Positions 12,455-24,379 of a DNA stretch of 64,000 bases are shown here, piece after piece. Every line of letters begins with the position of its first letter. The first letter of the stretch is position 1. The notes under the pieces were generated by a model that ran no database searches, was not told where the DNA came from, and was given only the letters and a program-made list of their open reading frames with translations. Made by a program: the position numbers and the translations under genes. The stretch spans positions 25,752,346 to 25,816,345 of the forward strand of contig NC_052667.1 of the NCBI RefSeq assembly GCF_016802725.1. The letters are read 5' to 3'. The stretch comes from Solenopsis invicta. Lineage: Eukaryota > Arthropoda > Insecta > Hymenoptera > Formicidae.

Positions 12455-12730
12455 ATAATCACGATTACAGTGTGGCATACTTGACACTGATAAATCAGTG
12501 ATTATTTTAACCTAAAAATCAATGAAAAGTTACTGGTAATCATTGAAAAATTTTTATTGATCAGTGTATTAATAAATACACTCGTAAATACGCAATAGTC
12601 ATTAATAAATACGCGAGACGATAAATTCATTGATTCTTCAGTTGAGATAATCACTGATTATCAGCGGCATACTTGGTACTGACAATCAAAATTATTTACT
12701 GATAATCAGTTATTGTCCACTGATTCAGAG
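12455..12730. repeat. block rich in CACTGATAATCAGTG-like words
   Basis: GGCATACTTG(A/G)(C/T)ACTGA occurs near 12,473 and 12,666. Words such as AATCACTGATTATCAG and TGATAATCAGT recur on both strands between them. This looks like a rearranged or internally duplicated element. No gene is present. Confidence 0.45.
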
Positions 12731-13185
12731 TTAGAGTTTTTTTTAAAGAGTTTGATAATCTTAAACTTCAGCCAAATATTTTATTTCAATATTACCCTTT
12801 CAGAAAGGATTTTTAATGACGAGATTAAAAATTAAACAAGGCCCTCGCAATATTCTATTATATAAAAAAATTTTTCAAATTTTCTTCGGATTAATCTACT
12901 GTTAAATCAAAAATATGATGAGACACAATTTTTCACTATCTAATCTAAATTTGTCCGAGAAAATTAATAAGAGCACCAAGATTATTTTATTTTAGAGAGA
13001 TTACAAAATTTTTTCATTTAAGAATAAAATATTCCCTCCTCAATAATAATTATGATTGTCTCTATATTAATCTTATTTCACAAGATATGTAAAAAAATAA
13101 TAGCACTGATTTCAAAAATCTTTTCTGCGGATGTATAATAGTCATCTAAAGAGCTTAATAATTATTTTGATAATAACAGTATTAA

Positions 13186-14166
13186 CCCTTAAACACACCG
13201 ATCCTATAAAATATGGAAACACATTTTTGGGTCCGGGAGACTTTTTCAACTTTGAGAAACCACAATTTTGATTACAATCAATATTTTTCTACGATTTTTT
13301 TTTTAAACAAAAGTTCAAAATCTCAGGAGTGTGATTACATAATCGGCATTGCCGACAAATAATTTATTGTGAAGTTATAAAAGCAAAACCATTAAGCAAA
13401 AATGAGAAATTGGTCAAAAATCCACTTTTCCTTCAAAACATCATATCTTCGCAACAACAAACGTTTAAGGACTTTCAAATATGGCGTTTTAAAGCTAAAG
13501 AGTCACATTTTCAAAATAAAATTTGGTAGTCATTTCTTTTAAAAAGTATAATTATGTAACGTGGAGAATATGAGGTATTTTTGGGCATCTAAAAATCCAC
13601 TTAAAAAAAAAAAATCATATCTTTGCAACAAAAAACTTTAAAGAACTTTACAATACGGCGTTTTAAAGCTAAAGATTCATACTTTCAAAAAAAAATTATA
13701 TTATTGTCATTTCTATTAAAAAATGTACTTATGTAACAAAGCAAATATGAGGAATTTTTGATTAAATCGTGTCTAAAATTGAAAATTGGTGTGTTTCATT
13801 ATATATTTCGGAAAAACTCTTTTTTCTACAACATTTTATAGTATTCCAACTTTAGACAGAGTATATGCGAGTAACATCTGCAAATCGACCTGTTCGAACG
13901 TATTTTGTCCAATTTTTTTATGTAAAATACTCACAAAAAAAGTTTCACTTACACACTATATGGGTCGCATTGACCCTAACAAACTTTGCTGCCGTGCCGT
14001 TTGAATTCTAGTTGACCAAAAAAGTTGATCAACTATATCAATTGAAAAAGGAGATTTCAAACTTTTTTTACGTCTTGGTCCGAACCTCCTATCTCATTCC
14101 GTCTTCACATAGCAAGCGTTCAAAACTTCATATGGGATCTCTTAGACCTATTTACGTGTTTAAGGG
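13186..14166. mobile_element. piggyBac-type element, ~981 bp, TIR CCCTTAAACAC
   Basis: The left end is TTAA followed by CCCTTAAACACACC. The right end is GTGTTTAAGGG followed by TTGA, so the termini are perfect inverted repeats for 11 bp and one flank has lost the TTAA by one change. TTAA targets with CCC/CCT-starting termini are typical of piggyBac. No transposase survives: the interior contains two related copies of a TATCTTTGCAACAAAAAACT / GGCGTTTTAAAGCTAAAG segment and a frame of 72 codons with no domain. The element at 16,904-17,411 is a relative. Confidence 0.7.
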
Positions 14167-14169
14167 TTG

Positions 14170-14826
14170 ACCCGTAACGGTCACTGGGGTCTGTTTGACT
14201 CCAACGAAAGTTTCGGCCAAGTTTTCTCTGTTATTATTTTAATATTGGACTTTCGTTGCCATATATCGACAGTTCTAAGTTTCTTCTGTGCGAGGGAGCT
14301 GGCTGGAATGTATTAGTTCATTTTCGTAAATTCATTTTCGCTCATAAAAATTACACAAAGATAAATACATCTTTCTTGATAAAATTATATAAAGTTTGTT
14401 AATGTAAAGAAGTTATGCCCGTTTTATACATAGAAAAAATCCATTTAAGTAAATATAACTTTCAAATTATTCCTTAAGGTCACATATCAAAAGATAAATC
14501 CATTATAAATTCATCATTATTCAAAATGTACTTAAAATTCTAGTCATCTAATGCTTCAATCAAAAATATTAAGAATATTAAGTTACAACAAAATTTCGAT
14601 TTTCTTATTTTTCTGCCGTATCTTCGACAAAATTTTATAATATTCTTCAAAAGAAAATGTATTCAACTTTTCAATATACAATAATAAGTTTTTCTCAAAT
14701 TTGTGATGAACATATTTCAAGACTATTATCTAATATTCTTCGTTAAAGGTAATTACCTGCAACCAATATAATAACCATACAGCGCACATAATAAAACAAA
14801 GTGTAGAGAATAAAGAAAAATAATAA
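14170..14826. other. AT-rich DNA, nothing recognised
   Basis: No gene or clear element is seen between the piggyBac-type element and the GA microsatellite. Confidence 0.4.
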
Positions 14827-14838
14827 TTGAATATAAAA

Positions 14839-14840
<2 letters not shown>

Positions 14841-14875
<35 letters not shown>

Positions 14876-14912
14876 CGGACAGACAAACAGAGGGAGAGAG
14901 AGAGAGAGGAGG
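14841..14912. repeat. GA-rich microsatellite
   Basis: An AGAGAG run, interrupted by CATACGGACAGACAAAC, is followed by more GAGAG. It accounts for the Glu/Arg- and Leu/Ser-rich frames on the two strands here. Confidence 0.85.
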
Positions 14913-14919
14913 AGCGAGA

Positions 14920-15760
14920 GAGGCAGAGATGAGTAAAATTCCGGAGTATTGTGTATACTTGGGGTGGAAGACTGACGGAAGTTGGCGTGCGACGTGCATC
15001 ACGTGCGGCGTAGCGCAGAGGGACGGCGAGCGAGGGTATAACGAGGTTACGAAAGCCGCGCCGTAATGAATGCCAACAAGTCGGGAAATATTGTCCCGTT
15101 CTTCTCTTTAACGCGGAGAGAAGAACGATGGCTGCCGGGTTTGCTCTCTTAATTTGTTTGTAGAACGCACACTCTTCTCCGGCCGCGTCGCCGCGCGCCG
15201 CGCCCGTCCACTACTCGGCGAATCTCACTTAAAAACGCGTTGGTACGCGGGGAGGGCGAGGCTTTATGCGTCGCAGTGGCTCGCGCGCGCGGATGAAAAG
15301 AACTGAAATAACAAATAAACGCGCAACGCGAGAAATCGCGCTCGGGCCCCGCCGAGTGATCGCTATAAAGCACCGCGACGACGCGTCCGCCGCGCGCAAT
15401 AAATTATTCCTCGTTAACGAATCGATGTTACTTCCCCCCGGGGCGATAATTAACGACGTAAGGGCAATTATTACCGGGGGAATGGCGGTTAATTATAAAT
15501 CATTCCCCCGTTCCAATCTCGCAGATGCCGCCCGCGACCTCGAGTCGAAGGATTTATCTCGGAACAATCGCGCGCGCGCGCGAGATTCGTTAACATCGCC
15601 GCCGCGGCACCGCGGCGATTTCTCGGAAGATCCGATCGTTTTACCGCGCACCCCTGGTAAAACTAGATCGCCGACGATAAATCTCGTCCCGCGAGATTAA
15701 AAGCGCGTACGGCATGCTAACGCTGCGCCGAGCGCGCGCGTCTCAATTCGATTTTCTTTG
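14920..15760. other. CpG-rich stretch, no gene recognised
   Basis: CpG-dense DNA containing a plus-strand frame of 144 codons (15,266-15,700) and overlapping minus frames. The translation is Arg/Ala-rich without a recognisable domain. It is probably a CpG island or regulatory DNA. Confidence 0.35.
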
Positions 15761-15920
15761 GGTTAATTAATTCTCTTCATTAGGCGCGATTCGCGGAGGG
15801 AATACCACGAGATAATGGACACGTCGTGATTCTCAATTATTTGACGAATTGCCGAACAGAATTCGCCACTTACGGGTAAAATATAAATAATCTGCACGAT
15901 CTGCGTCGCGTGTAACGCTA

Positions 15921-16150
15921 CACAGAAAAAAATTATTATTAAATCAACAATTTATTGTTTCATATATAAGCAAGAATATAAAATCTTCTTCGAAGAATTT
16001 AGTTATTGAAATTAGACCATGAAGAAAATTCTTTTCTTCGTGTAAGCAAATTATGTCTGTTTAAGATTATAAATTCTACCAGGAAAATTTTATATTCTTG
16101 CTTATATATGAAACAATAAATTGTTAATTTGATACTATTTTTTTTCTGTG
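15921..16150. mobile_element. 230-bp TA-flanked palindromic MITE, CACAG...CTGTG family
   Basis: It begins CACAGAAAAAAATTATTAT and ends TTTTTTTTCTGTG, with TA outside both ends. The arms contain CAACAATTTATTGTTTCATA and TATGAAACAATAAATTGTTA, and ATATAAGCAAGAATATAAAA against TTTTATATTCTTGCTTATAT. The element at 58,851-59,070 is the same family. The long elements at 3,607 and 20,017 share its ends. Confidence 0.8.
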
Positions 16151-16903
16151 TACGTTTTACGTGTCGTCTATGTAAATAGCGATGGATCGTAGAAGTTCGT
16201 ATTTCAGAAAATTAGATTTCATTTTTATTTTTAGTATTACGTATTTTTGTTTGATCAATGCTAAGTTTCGTAATCAGATATATTAACAATTTTATAATTT
16301 AATAACTTTTTTTGTATTGTATCGGTTAGTTCAATTTACATCGCTAATATTGTCTACAGAAAAAAGATTCGTGCAAACGTAACGTAAATAACACGTAGAT
16401 AATATAATCCATGTAGACGTAATCTTGAAATTTGTAGTATAACATTGTTGTCGAATAAAATTATTAAATTTTTTAACTCTTTCAGTCACGTAATTCGGGA
16501 GATTTGCGAGCGGACTTTTACATCATGCATGTTACAGATTTTCGAGGTCGTTAAATTCACATCCGATGTCAGATTTCTACAATTTAAAATAGCAGATTTA
16601 CTTCAAAAATTAAATCTATTTGATTCGCCATATTAGAGTCAATTACCAGCCAATTTAAATATAAAATTTTAATAGAAAATTTAAAATTAGCATCCCCTTT
16701 GTACATAAATAAGCAACGTATAAACTTTTCAAGTTACTGCAAAATTGCAGTTTATTTGTAGACACTTATACTGCTTTGTATTATAAATTGAAAATTAAAT
16801 TTACAAAAAAAATCTACAAAAAAATTGTATTTTGTTCCTTAGAGTATCTATTTTATTTCAAAAGAAATGTGCATTTATCTAGTACAGGTGCAAATGAATT
16901 TAA

Positions 16904-17411
16904 CCTTTAAACACAGTGTTAATTCTGGGAGATCGTGTACGAAATTTCAATCACTTACTGTATGAAGAGAGAATGAGATTAGGAAGGGGGAGGGGGAGTT
17001 TGAAGTCTGCACTATCGATTGCAACGTTGATTAGCTTTCAAGCTCAACTAAAATTCAAACGGTATGGAAGTAAAGATTTTGTCACATTTTCTTTGTTACA
17101 TAATTGTAATTTTAAACAGAATGCCATAATATTTTCTTAAATGCATCATTCTTTAGTTTTAAAACGCCATAATATAAAATCCTTTAAAGTTTTTTGTTAC
17201 AAAGATAGGATTTAATTTAAAAATTAATTTTTTACAAATTTTAATTTTATTTACTGGCTTTTTCTTAATAACACAATAGATTTTTCTACAATGCCGTTCG
17301 TTCATGCAATAAAACTTTATTTTTAAAAATTGTTGAAAAATATTGATTGGAACCAAAGTGACTTTTTCCAAGTTACACGGATCCTTCAGATCTTTGTGCA
17401 GTGTTTAAAGA
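16904..17411. mobile_element. piggyBac-type MITE, ~508 bp, TIR (C/T)CTTTAAACAC
   Basis: TTAA-CCTTTAAACAC on the left and GTGTTTAAAGA-TTAA on the right give matched inverted ends inside intact TTAA duplications. Part of the interior (near 17,155-17,215) is the reverse complement of the AACAAAAAACTTTAAAG segment of the element at 13,186-14,166, so the two are one family with different internal deletions. No transposase is present. Confidence 0.75.
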
Positions 17412-17545
17412 TTAATGTAAAAAAGTGGCAGTTTTTAGATATTAATTTGTTTATAACAACAAAGACTTTAATACTATTGAACAAATAACCGGCAAGTCAA
17501 GATTGAATCTTTAGATAGTCAAAAACAACAAAAAGTCCAATAGTA

Positions 17546-18118
17546 TAGGAGAAGGTGGGGCAAGAAAAAGTAGGGAGGTAAAACGGGGCCTGTATCGCGC
17601 GATTCAGAAATTATAATTGAGCATACGTGTTAGATGCGACTCCTTGGTCATTAAAAGTTACCTACGAGTCAGCAAAATAGGCAGCTGCGTTATTGAAACT
17701 AGACCATAATTTATACTTTTCTGCGATTTTCTTATGACTACAAGAAGATATAACAGAGAGAAAACAGGCAGAGACAAAATAAGAAAAGAAGAGAGCAAGA
17801 AAAGTAGAAAATAAAATTATATAAGAGCCAAAGAAACGTATGAGAAAAAAATTAAGCTAAAAACGCATAGGTATCCTACCTTGCCCGCGAGAATATCCAT
17901 CTTACCCCACTCGTCAGGTAAGATAGAAAGAAATCCCTCTTTTTTATTTTTATTAAATAAAGTTTATAATACTTTAAAATTTTATTTTAATGATAAATAT
18001 ATTGAAAAACAAATGTCCAAAGAATATTATAAAAATAAAGATAACTCGTTAATTATGAAAACCTAGCTTTTATTCATTCTTAAAGCTTAACTACCCTGTC
18101 TTACCCCACCTTCCCCTA
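17546..18118. mobile_element. inverted-repeat element, TIR TAGG(G/A)GAAGGTGGGG(C/T)AAGA
   Basis: TAGGAGAAGGTGGGGCAAGA on the left is matched by the reverse complement of TCTTACCCCACCTTCCCCTA on the right. Internal TACCTTGCCCGCG and CTTACCCCACTCGTC near 17,876-17,915 suggest an internal copy of the end. No transposase frame is visible. Its ends resemble those of the larger element at 34,714-36,083. Confidence 0.6.
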
Positions 18119-18204
18119 TTAATAAATATTATATAATAATTAAAAACAAGAAGATAAAAAAAGTGTTTTATTTATGACACGATGTGACTGAAAGGGTTAA
18201 ATAA

Positions 18205-18611
18205 GAATTAATTTATATATAAGCAGGATTATCATACTTCATATATAGCAAGAATATTATTTATGAGTAGTGACTGTTAACCCTAGCTCCTCACACATAT
18301 TTTTGGTTCCTCCCTACCTATGAGTTTATGGGACCCTCTAACTTTGACGTACCATATCTCTAAACAGAAAGCATATTTTTTAGCTCATAGTATATAAAAT
18401 CGATATCTGAGAGTCTGATAAATAAGATAAAGGAGATCCGAACCAAAAATATTTTATTCTCAAGTAATTACCAAAAAAAAAAAAAACAAAACGTGTTGCA
18501 CAAAATCGCAAAAAATAAGTATTCGCATAGGGTCCGTTAGACTCATGTGCGGAGAGCTAGGGTTAAATGAAATATATAGTCTAAATTTGATACTAATGTT
18601 TTTTTTCTGTG
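18205..18611. mobile_element. CACAG...CTGTG family fragment interrupted by a TTAA MITE
   Basis: ATATATAAGCAGGATTAT, CATATATAGCAAGAATATTA and, after the insertion, AAATTTGATACTAATG...TTCTGTG-TA belong to the same family as 15,921-16,150. The MITE at 18,281-18,562 lies inside it between TTAA copies, so it inserted later. The left end of the outer element is not clear. Confidence 0.5.
18281..18562 (+). mobile_element. 282-bp piggyBac-type MITE (CCCTAGCTC... ends), copy A
   Basis: Intact TTAA copies flank CCCTAGCTCCTCACACAT on the left and ATGTGCGGAGAGCTAGGG on the right, which are near-perfect inverted repeats. The second copy at 28,819-29,094 is in the opposite orientation. Shared interior words are TGAGTTTATGGGACC/TCCATAAACCTATAGG, ATCGATATCTGAGAG/CTCAAGTATCGAT and GCAACACG. 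There is no coding capacity. Confidence 0.8.
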
Positions 18612-18689
18612 TACATATCTTACAATACTTGAACAGTTTCTATAAAATTTTGAAAACTTTTCGCAATGCTTACAAAAGATTGTCTCCGG

Positions 18690-20000
18690 TTTCATTTGTA
18701 GAAACGAGTTAGCGGAAAAAGGGCTCGATTAAAAGAGGAGCACGCGCCGAGTTCTCACCCGTCTTCCGACGTGTATAAATGTATTTAGTTTGCACAGCTT
18801 ACAGCGTACGCGGGAGAACGAGGTCCGTGTAAACATTAAATGCATGTAATACGCGTAGAGAGACCGCGCGCGGTAGACGTAATTTTACCTTCCTACCAGT
18901 AGACGTAAGTTTACCCACGGGCAGGAACCTACGTACGCGAGTGGAAGGCCACGGCGATGGGCGGGGGAGACAAAATAGACCGTAATGTTCGACGAGCGCC
19001 GGTAAAAAGTGCACCTTTAGCTTCATCGAAACGAAATAAAAGGTGGCGCGAGTTCCACGTACGAGGAGAGGAGCCGCGTACGTGTGCGTCGCGCTAGAAG
19101 CGCAATATCGAGGTGCATCGCGCCGGCCGGCGACCGCGGTGCGCGCCCCCCTCCGGCCGAAAAGGAAAAACAACAAAAAGGGAAAACGTATCGAGACATC
19201 GATAACGGGAACGGACGAGCAGCGAGGAACAAAATGGATGAAGCGACGGGAACGAAACGGAACGTCCTCGAGAGCGGAATCTAATTTAAGAGCCGCTCGT
19301 AAAAATCACGTATTTCCGGATTTTGTAACTCTGTCGAACGACGACGAGGGAGGAGGGGGGAGAAAGAGGGGGAGAGGGAAGAAAGGGAGGCAGACTGTTT
19401 CTAAACTGTTAGTTTTACGAAACAGACAGTCCACTCGATGAATCAACGAGGAAATGTTTTCTCGATCGGTCCGCAAAGCGGTAAAATAAAAAGGAGCGCG
19501 ACGAAGAGTTACGAAGCGGACTGCAGTTCGCGTTTGCTCCACTTGTCCTCGTAAATTATCACAAACTTACTGGTCTCTCTTTCTCTCTCTCTCTTTCTAT
19601 TGCCGCGGCGATTCTGGCAAGTTTGCACTCTCGCCGAAGTTGGCGCGGGATAAAAAGAAATGCGCCGCGCCACAGTCGTCTCTCGTTAAATCCTCGCGAG
19701 AGTCAGGATAAGCTCGCCGCGGAGCGAGTGAGAGAGAGAAAGAGAGAGACCGGGATGGCTTTAATTAATTGAAGAAATAATTAAAACGTACGTGCCAGCG
19801 GCAGGCGCGGTCTCGTCAACGAGCTCTTTCCATTCTGCGCGATATCAGCCACCGTTAATTGTGCAAATTGCGCGGAGGTTCGCGCACCGAATTCGCCGAG
19901 TGGAATTTATCCGGTCTCTCGCGGCGCGAAATGCGAGATAACGCTGCGTTCGGCGGCCGAACGTGACGGTGCAACGAGCGCACTCGGGCGAGATTTGGAA
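18690..20000. other. CpG-rich stretch, no gene recognised
   Basis: A long CpG-dense block with frames open on both strands (for example 19,043-19,441 on plus, 18,799-19,176 on minus) and (CT)n runs near 19,578-19,600. No domain is visible in any translation. It resembles the other CpG patches and may be a distal regulatory island. Confidence 0.4.
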
Positions 20001-20016
20001 AAATCGGATGGTATTA

Positions 20017-21866
20017 CACAGAAAGAAAAAAACATTCTTATTTTATAAATATTATTTTATAAAATATTAATATTTTCAAAGTGTGATGTAAATATTAAAA
20101 TAAGATTATATAGCGCTAAATATATAACTGGTTTATAAGAAAAAATGTTGTATAGTTTCATTATTCAATAATAATTTTTATAAGTTGAGAAAAAAAATAT
20201 CGAATTTTAAATAACAACAGTTTCAAATCAAGAATTAGAATTTTTTAATACTAGTACTATCAAAACAATTATATTACTTAAAGATGTAAAATGGTCAACT
20301 TCAACATGACAATTATTTACGGTAAGAAATTATGGTAAAACGGTAATTTATTAGTAATTTCAGTGAAATTCATTGAGTTTGATAGTTTTATGCGCAAATA
20401 AGCTAATCATTTTTCACATTAATTCATAAAATTACACAACATTCTCACCAATTCTATTCTTTAATTGATGAAACCAATTTCTTATATATTTTTCTCTAAT
20501 GTTTAAAATGCGCGACCATCACTGTTATGAACGATTTTATGTCTGATAAAGAGTCACATAGTGAACAAGAATTTAAGAGTAATATAAACTAAAAATTTTA
20601 TACATAATTTAAAATTTTTATTAACATTTTGAAATTTAGCTTTCTGTTTTAATACTTAATTTTATATTTTTGTTAGATATTCTAGTACAGTTACAGAAAG
20701 TTTATGTCTTTTTTACATGCAATTGTAAATTTAAAAGCTTTTGTTTCTTTGTTCCCTACATTACATTTTTTAAAAATTACATATAATTTATCGTTAAAAC
20801 ATTAAGATCATAAAAAAGATGCTGTAAGTCTATAAAGTATAATATAAAAAATATAAATTAAAAGATATTGTACCTTTACACCTTTTTTTATTTTAAAAGT
20901 CTTAATAAGAATTTTTATTTAAAATTTCACGAGTTACTGTGTAACTAGTTTCCTCATTATAATACTATGTGTTATATGTAGCGTATGAATATACAATATT
21001 AAAATATTTTATAGAGAAAGGAGTTAAATAAAATGTTCTATTTAAACATGTTAAAAGCTAAATGCTCCTTACGAGATTCATATCAAAGTATATTTCTGAA
21101 ATTTTTAAATTACTATTACTCTTTATGACTATTATAATATTGAAATAAAAATATAATATTTTGCTAAAAAAGCCGCCCATTTTCACAAGGGTTTTGAAAC
21201 TGCGTACAGTTAATCATATATAATTTTGTAGATAATAATAGTAGCATTTAAGAAAAAACAAGTTTAGATTCTCAAACCTCCGTTAAAAATTGTTCTGTAT
21301 TGTTCATTCTGAGTGCTTTTATTTTATTATCTATGCTTATAAATTTTGTAGTTTCATCAATAAGAAAGATATACTATTCAACATATATTATTCAATAATT
21401 ATTTGCATGGATTGAGAAGAAAAAAAACATCGGACAGAAAATGACAATATTTTCAAACAATAAATTTGACTTTTTTAAACTAAAATGAAGTCTGCTCGTA
21501 TGAATTTGGAAATAATTCAAAATAAAGTAAGGCCAATAAGACAAGCAAAAATTTGGTTGTTAATAGTAATTTTTTAATTTAACATTCAATCATATTAGAC
21601 TTTTTCAATTATTGTCCTTAAAACAATCACTGTGCTCTTTAGATGATTATTATAATATTGAAATAAAAATATAACATTCTGCTAAAATTCAAGATTATCA
21701 ATTTCTTTAAAGATAAAAATATCTTAAACAAAATTATCATTGTTTTACATACGTATAAACAAAAATATAATTCTTCAATTAAATTAATTAGAATTTCATT
21801 ATTAAATAAAATAAAATAAATTAATTTTGATTTGATACTGAAGTTTTTCGTATTGTTTTCTTTGTG
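20017..21866. mobile_element. CACAG...TTTGTG element with internal repeats, ~1.85 kb
   Basis: CACAGAAAGAAAAAAACATT at the left and GATTTGATACTGAAG...TTTGTG at the right are the family ends, and TA lies outside each. AATATTGAAATAAAAATATA recurs near 21,131 and 21,656, and ATAAGTTGAGAAAAAAAA / GGATTGAGAAGAAAAAAAAC recur near 20,183 and 21,411, the same internal unit as in 3,607-4,646. The middle (about 20,290-21,060) is unrelated AT-rich DNA, perhaps a further insertion. No transposase is seen. Confidence 0.6.
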
Positions 21867-22711
21867 TATTCACAATTGTCAATATTTTCATCGTGGCGGA
21901 AAATATTGATTCCGACGGAATATCCGAGAATATACGAAAATTTGGTTTGTTGAAATCCTTCTTTGTAATGTCATATCTTTGGATAGTTCCTTTCATCGCG
22001 ATGGCTATCGTGCAAAACATACAAATTGGGAACGTTTAAATTGGTCGCGTATCAATATTGACCGGATGCTTTCTCGGCAAATGGCACTATTTGAAACGAG
22101 ATAAAGGCTTCAACGCCGAGGATTTGATTCGTTAACCGGTTCCTATACAGAATTTTTTTCTTAAAACTTATCCTCAAAATCATGACACTTGGACAACTAC
22201 AACTTTCATAAAATTTAGTAAAATTTAAACAAACTATTTTGTATTTTATTGTAACTGATACTAATAAATCAGAGAAAATCACATAAAATTCTTCATCATT
22301 CCATATTGCTCCACGATATGTTGTTTTTACTACCATGAATTTAAGAGTAAGTTTTAAGAGAAAAATAAGAATATTTGGTCTTTGTGATTATAACTAAATG
22401 TTAAAATAATTATGGTTAGAGAAAGAGCAGCTCCATGTTTTTTGTTCTTACCATTATAAATTTAATATAGTTAAAACTAAAAATAATTACAATTCATAAT
22501 TATTTTGGTAGCAACAATATTTAAATTGTAGTAATTGCAACTTTTTTTTTACCAACAAAATACATTGTACGTTATTATTATTAAATTATAACAATATAAT
22601 TATACATAGATCTCTAACTATATTTTAACATTTAATTTCTTATTATCATATTTATTATTTATTAAGTTGTTTATTATATTTATCATGTTGTTCATTATAT
22701 ATATACATGTA

Positions 22712-22879
22712 CACTAAGAAAAAAATTACTAAATTTAAATAAATATATTATTAGTTAGTATAACTCAACTTATTTAGTGAAAATTATTTGTTTGCAGTAA
22801 ATATTACTAGTTTGATATAAAATAGTTATTCGAATCGTATTAATATATTTAATTAATTTTAGTAATTTTTTTCTCTCAG
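22712..22879. mobile_element. 168-bp TA-flanked MITE, ends CACTAAGAAAAAAATTACT
   Basis: CACTAAGAAAAAAATTACTA on the left and TAGTAATTTTTTTCTCTCAG on the right are inverted repeats of about 20 bp, with TA outside. The interior is AT-rich. Confidence 0.65.
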
Positions 22880-23000
22880 TATATATACGTTAAAGTATTG
22901 ACAGTGTATATATATATTGTTAATACTTTAACGTTCAATTAAAGACATAAATACTCGATGCTCCGTGCTTTCATGTATTCTAGGAACAATTTTCACTTAC

Positions 23001-23110
23001 CTGTCGATGTAACCGTCGCCGTCGCCGTCGCATGCCTGGAACAGCTTCCGGACGCGTTCCTCGTCGCAAATGGAGCCGGTCTCGCTTTCGGCATCCGCGG
23101 TCTGCGACAT
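23001..23110 (-). CDS. first coding exon of an EF-hand protein, MCC-like (partial gene)
   Basis: On the minus strand an ATG at 23,110 opens a 36-codon frame that runs into a consensus donor, CGACAG|GTAAGT, leaving phase 2. The short acidic leader is followed by EERVRKLFQACDGDGDGYID, whose loop D28-x-D30-x-D32-G33-Y34-I35-D36 is a canonical EF-hand start, so it probably binds calcium. A helix ending in LFxxCDGDGDGYI and a very short leader recall the N-terminus of long MCC (colorectal mutant cancer protein); Rab11-FIP3/4-type EF-hands are an alternative. The surrounding 400 bp are CpG-rich, consistent with a promoter just upstream at about 23,120-23,410. The following exons must lie at lower coordinates, but I could not find them, so a large first intron is implied. 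Confidence 0.65.
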
Positions 23111-23410
23111 CTTCTCACTGGCGCCCGCGAGTCGCGGCCGTCTCGCAACAACGAACGATCATCGGTATCCCTGCCGATCCCTGCCACGTGTCGTCGCTTG
23201 CCACGCGACGTCTCATTTGTCCGACTTTGTCTGCCGCGGCGCGCCTCCTCGCGAATGCCCGGAGGATCGTCGGGATGCGCTCTCCCGCGTGTTTATCTAT
23301 CTTGCGACGCGCAACAACGCGTGCCGCACGCGCGAAAGGTCTCGAGGCATCGTCGCGCGCGACCGCACGATTGAGAACACGCGTCTTGCGCGAAAACGCT
23401 AAAAATAAGA
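23111..23410 (-). promoter_or_regulatory. CpG island upstream of the EF-hand exon
   Basis: CpG-dense DNA immediately 5' of the minus-strand start at 23,110, ending abruptly at AT-rich DNA near 23,410. This fits a 5' UTR plus promoter. No TATA box is evident. The several frames open here on both strands are taken as composition artefacts. Confidence 0.45.
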
Positions 23411-23789
23411 AATAGACCTATTGCAAAAAAATAACGCATCGCGCATGATATTTACAAAGCGAGTTACGAACGATCCTAGTTAGATTGATAATGAAAGACT
23501 TATCTTTAACCTTTAGGTAAGTAGGTTGGAGTGACCACAGCACTCCAGAAAACAAAGAAATGTAAAGGATTAGAAATTCTTCTTTTGGAAAAGTAAAATT
23601 AAGTATTGTCTACAAGTCTTAAAGTTCATTTTTTCTTGCATTTCTCTATCTTCTAAGGGTTTAACTAATGTGAATTTAAATATAACATAATATACTAATG
23701 AAAAATATTACAATAATAACAGCATTTCTGTGGAATGTTGTCAGCATCCTATCTACTTGCTTACGTAACTTTTGATCACTTACCTACGT

Positions 23790-24090
23790 AAAGGTTAACA
23801 AAATAAATAACCAGTTAAAAATCAGTTAAAAATCAGGTAATAAAATTAAAAAGTTGGCGACTTTAATCTTAACTCAATTTTTAATGATTTAATTTTTTAA
23901 CTAGTTATTTTTGGACCACACACATACTTTAATTTATTAACTTCTCTCTTAAATTAAAAATTCTTTATAAAAGACAAAAAATATAAATGAAAAAACAATG
24001 TTTATTTCATTATTTCATATAAACCTAATTTACAAATAAAATATTAAATTCGTTTGATGATCTATCTATCTATATTGTGATTGTTTTGAA
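23790..24090 (-). repeat. dispersed AT-rich repeat (relative of 6,965 and 25,500 blocks, inverted)
   Basis: AACTAGTTATTTTTGG, TTTCATATAAACCTAATTTAC and GATGATC words match, on the opposite strand, the blocks at 6,965-7,430 and 25,500-25,965. A diverged relative may also lie near 28,330-28,560. Confidence 0.5.
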
Positions 24091-24379
24091 TAATGTAGCT
24101 GTAAAAATTTATGAATTGAAGTCGGTTTAAACGACTTCTAATAGATCAATTAATTTCATTGATTGCCAGCTGTAAAATTGAAAACTGATTATATTTAACC
24201 TAATTTTTTTATTACTTTAATTTTAAAATTACTTAATTGTTAAAGTTTTAAATACATAAATTATAATTCGCAGAAAATGAACAAAATAATAGGATTAATT
24301 CTCGAATTAATTTTAAATTTTGGAATTGGCTATTGTTTTTAATCGGTCGATCAAGGTAATAAAAAATGGGCCAGTCTTA

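Noticed and set aside
18799..19441. Overlapping 125-132-codon frames on both strands
   Set aside because: CpG island composition; no domain, no exon boundaries.
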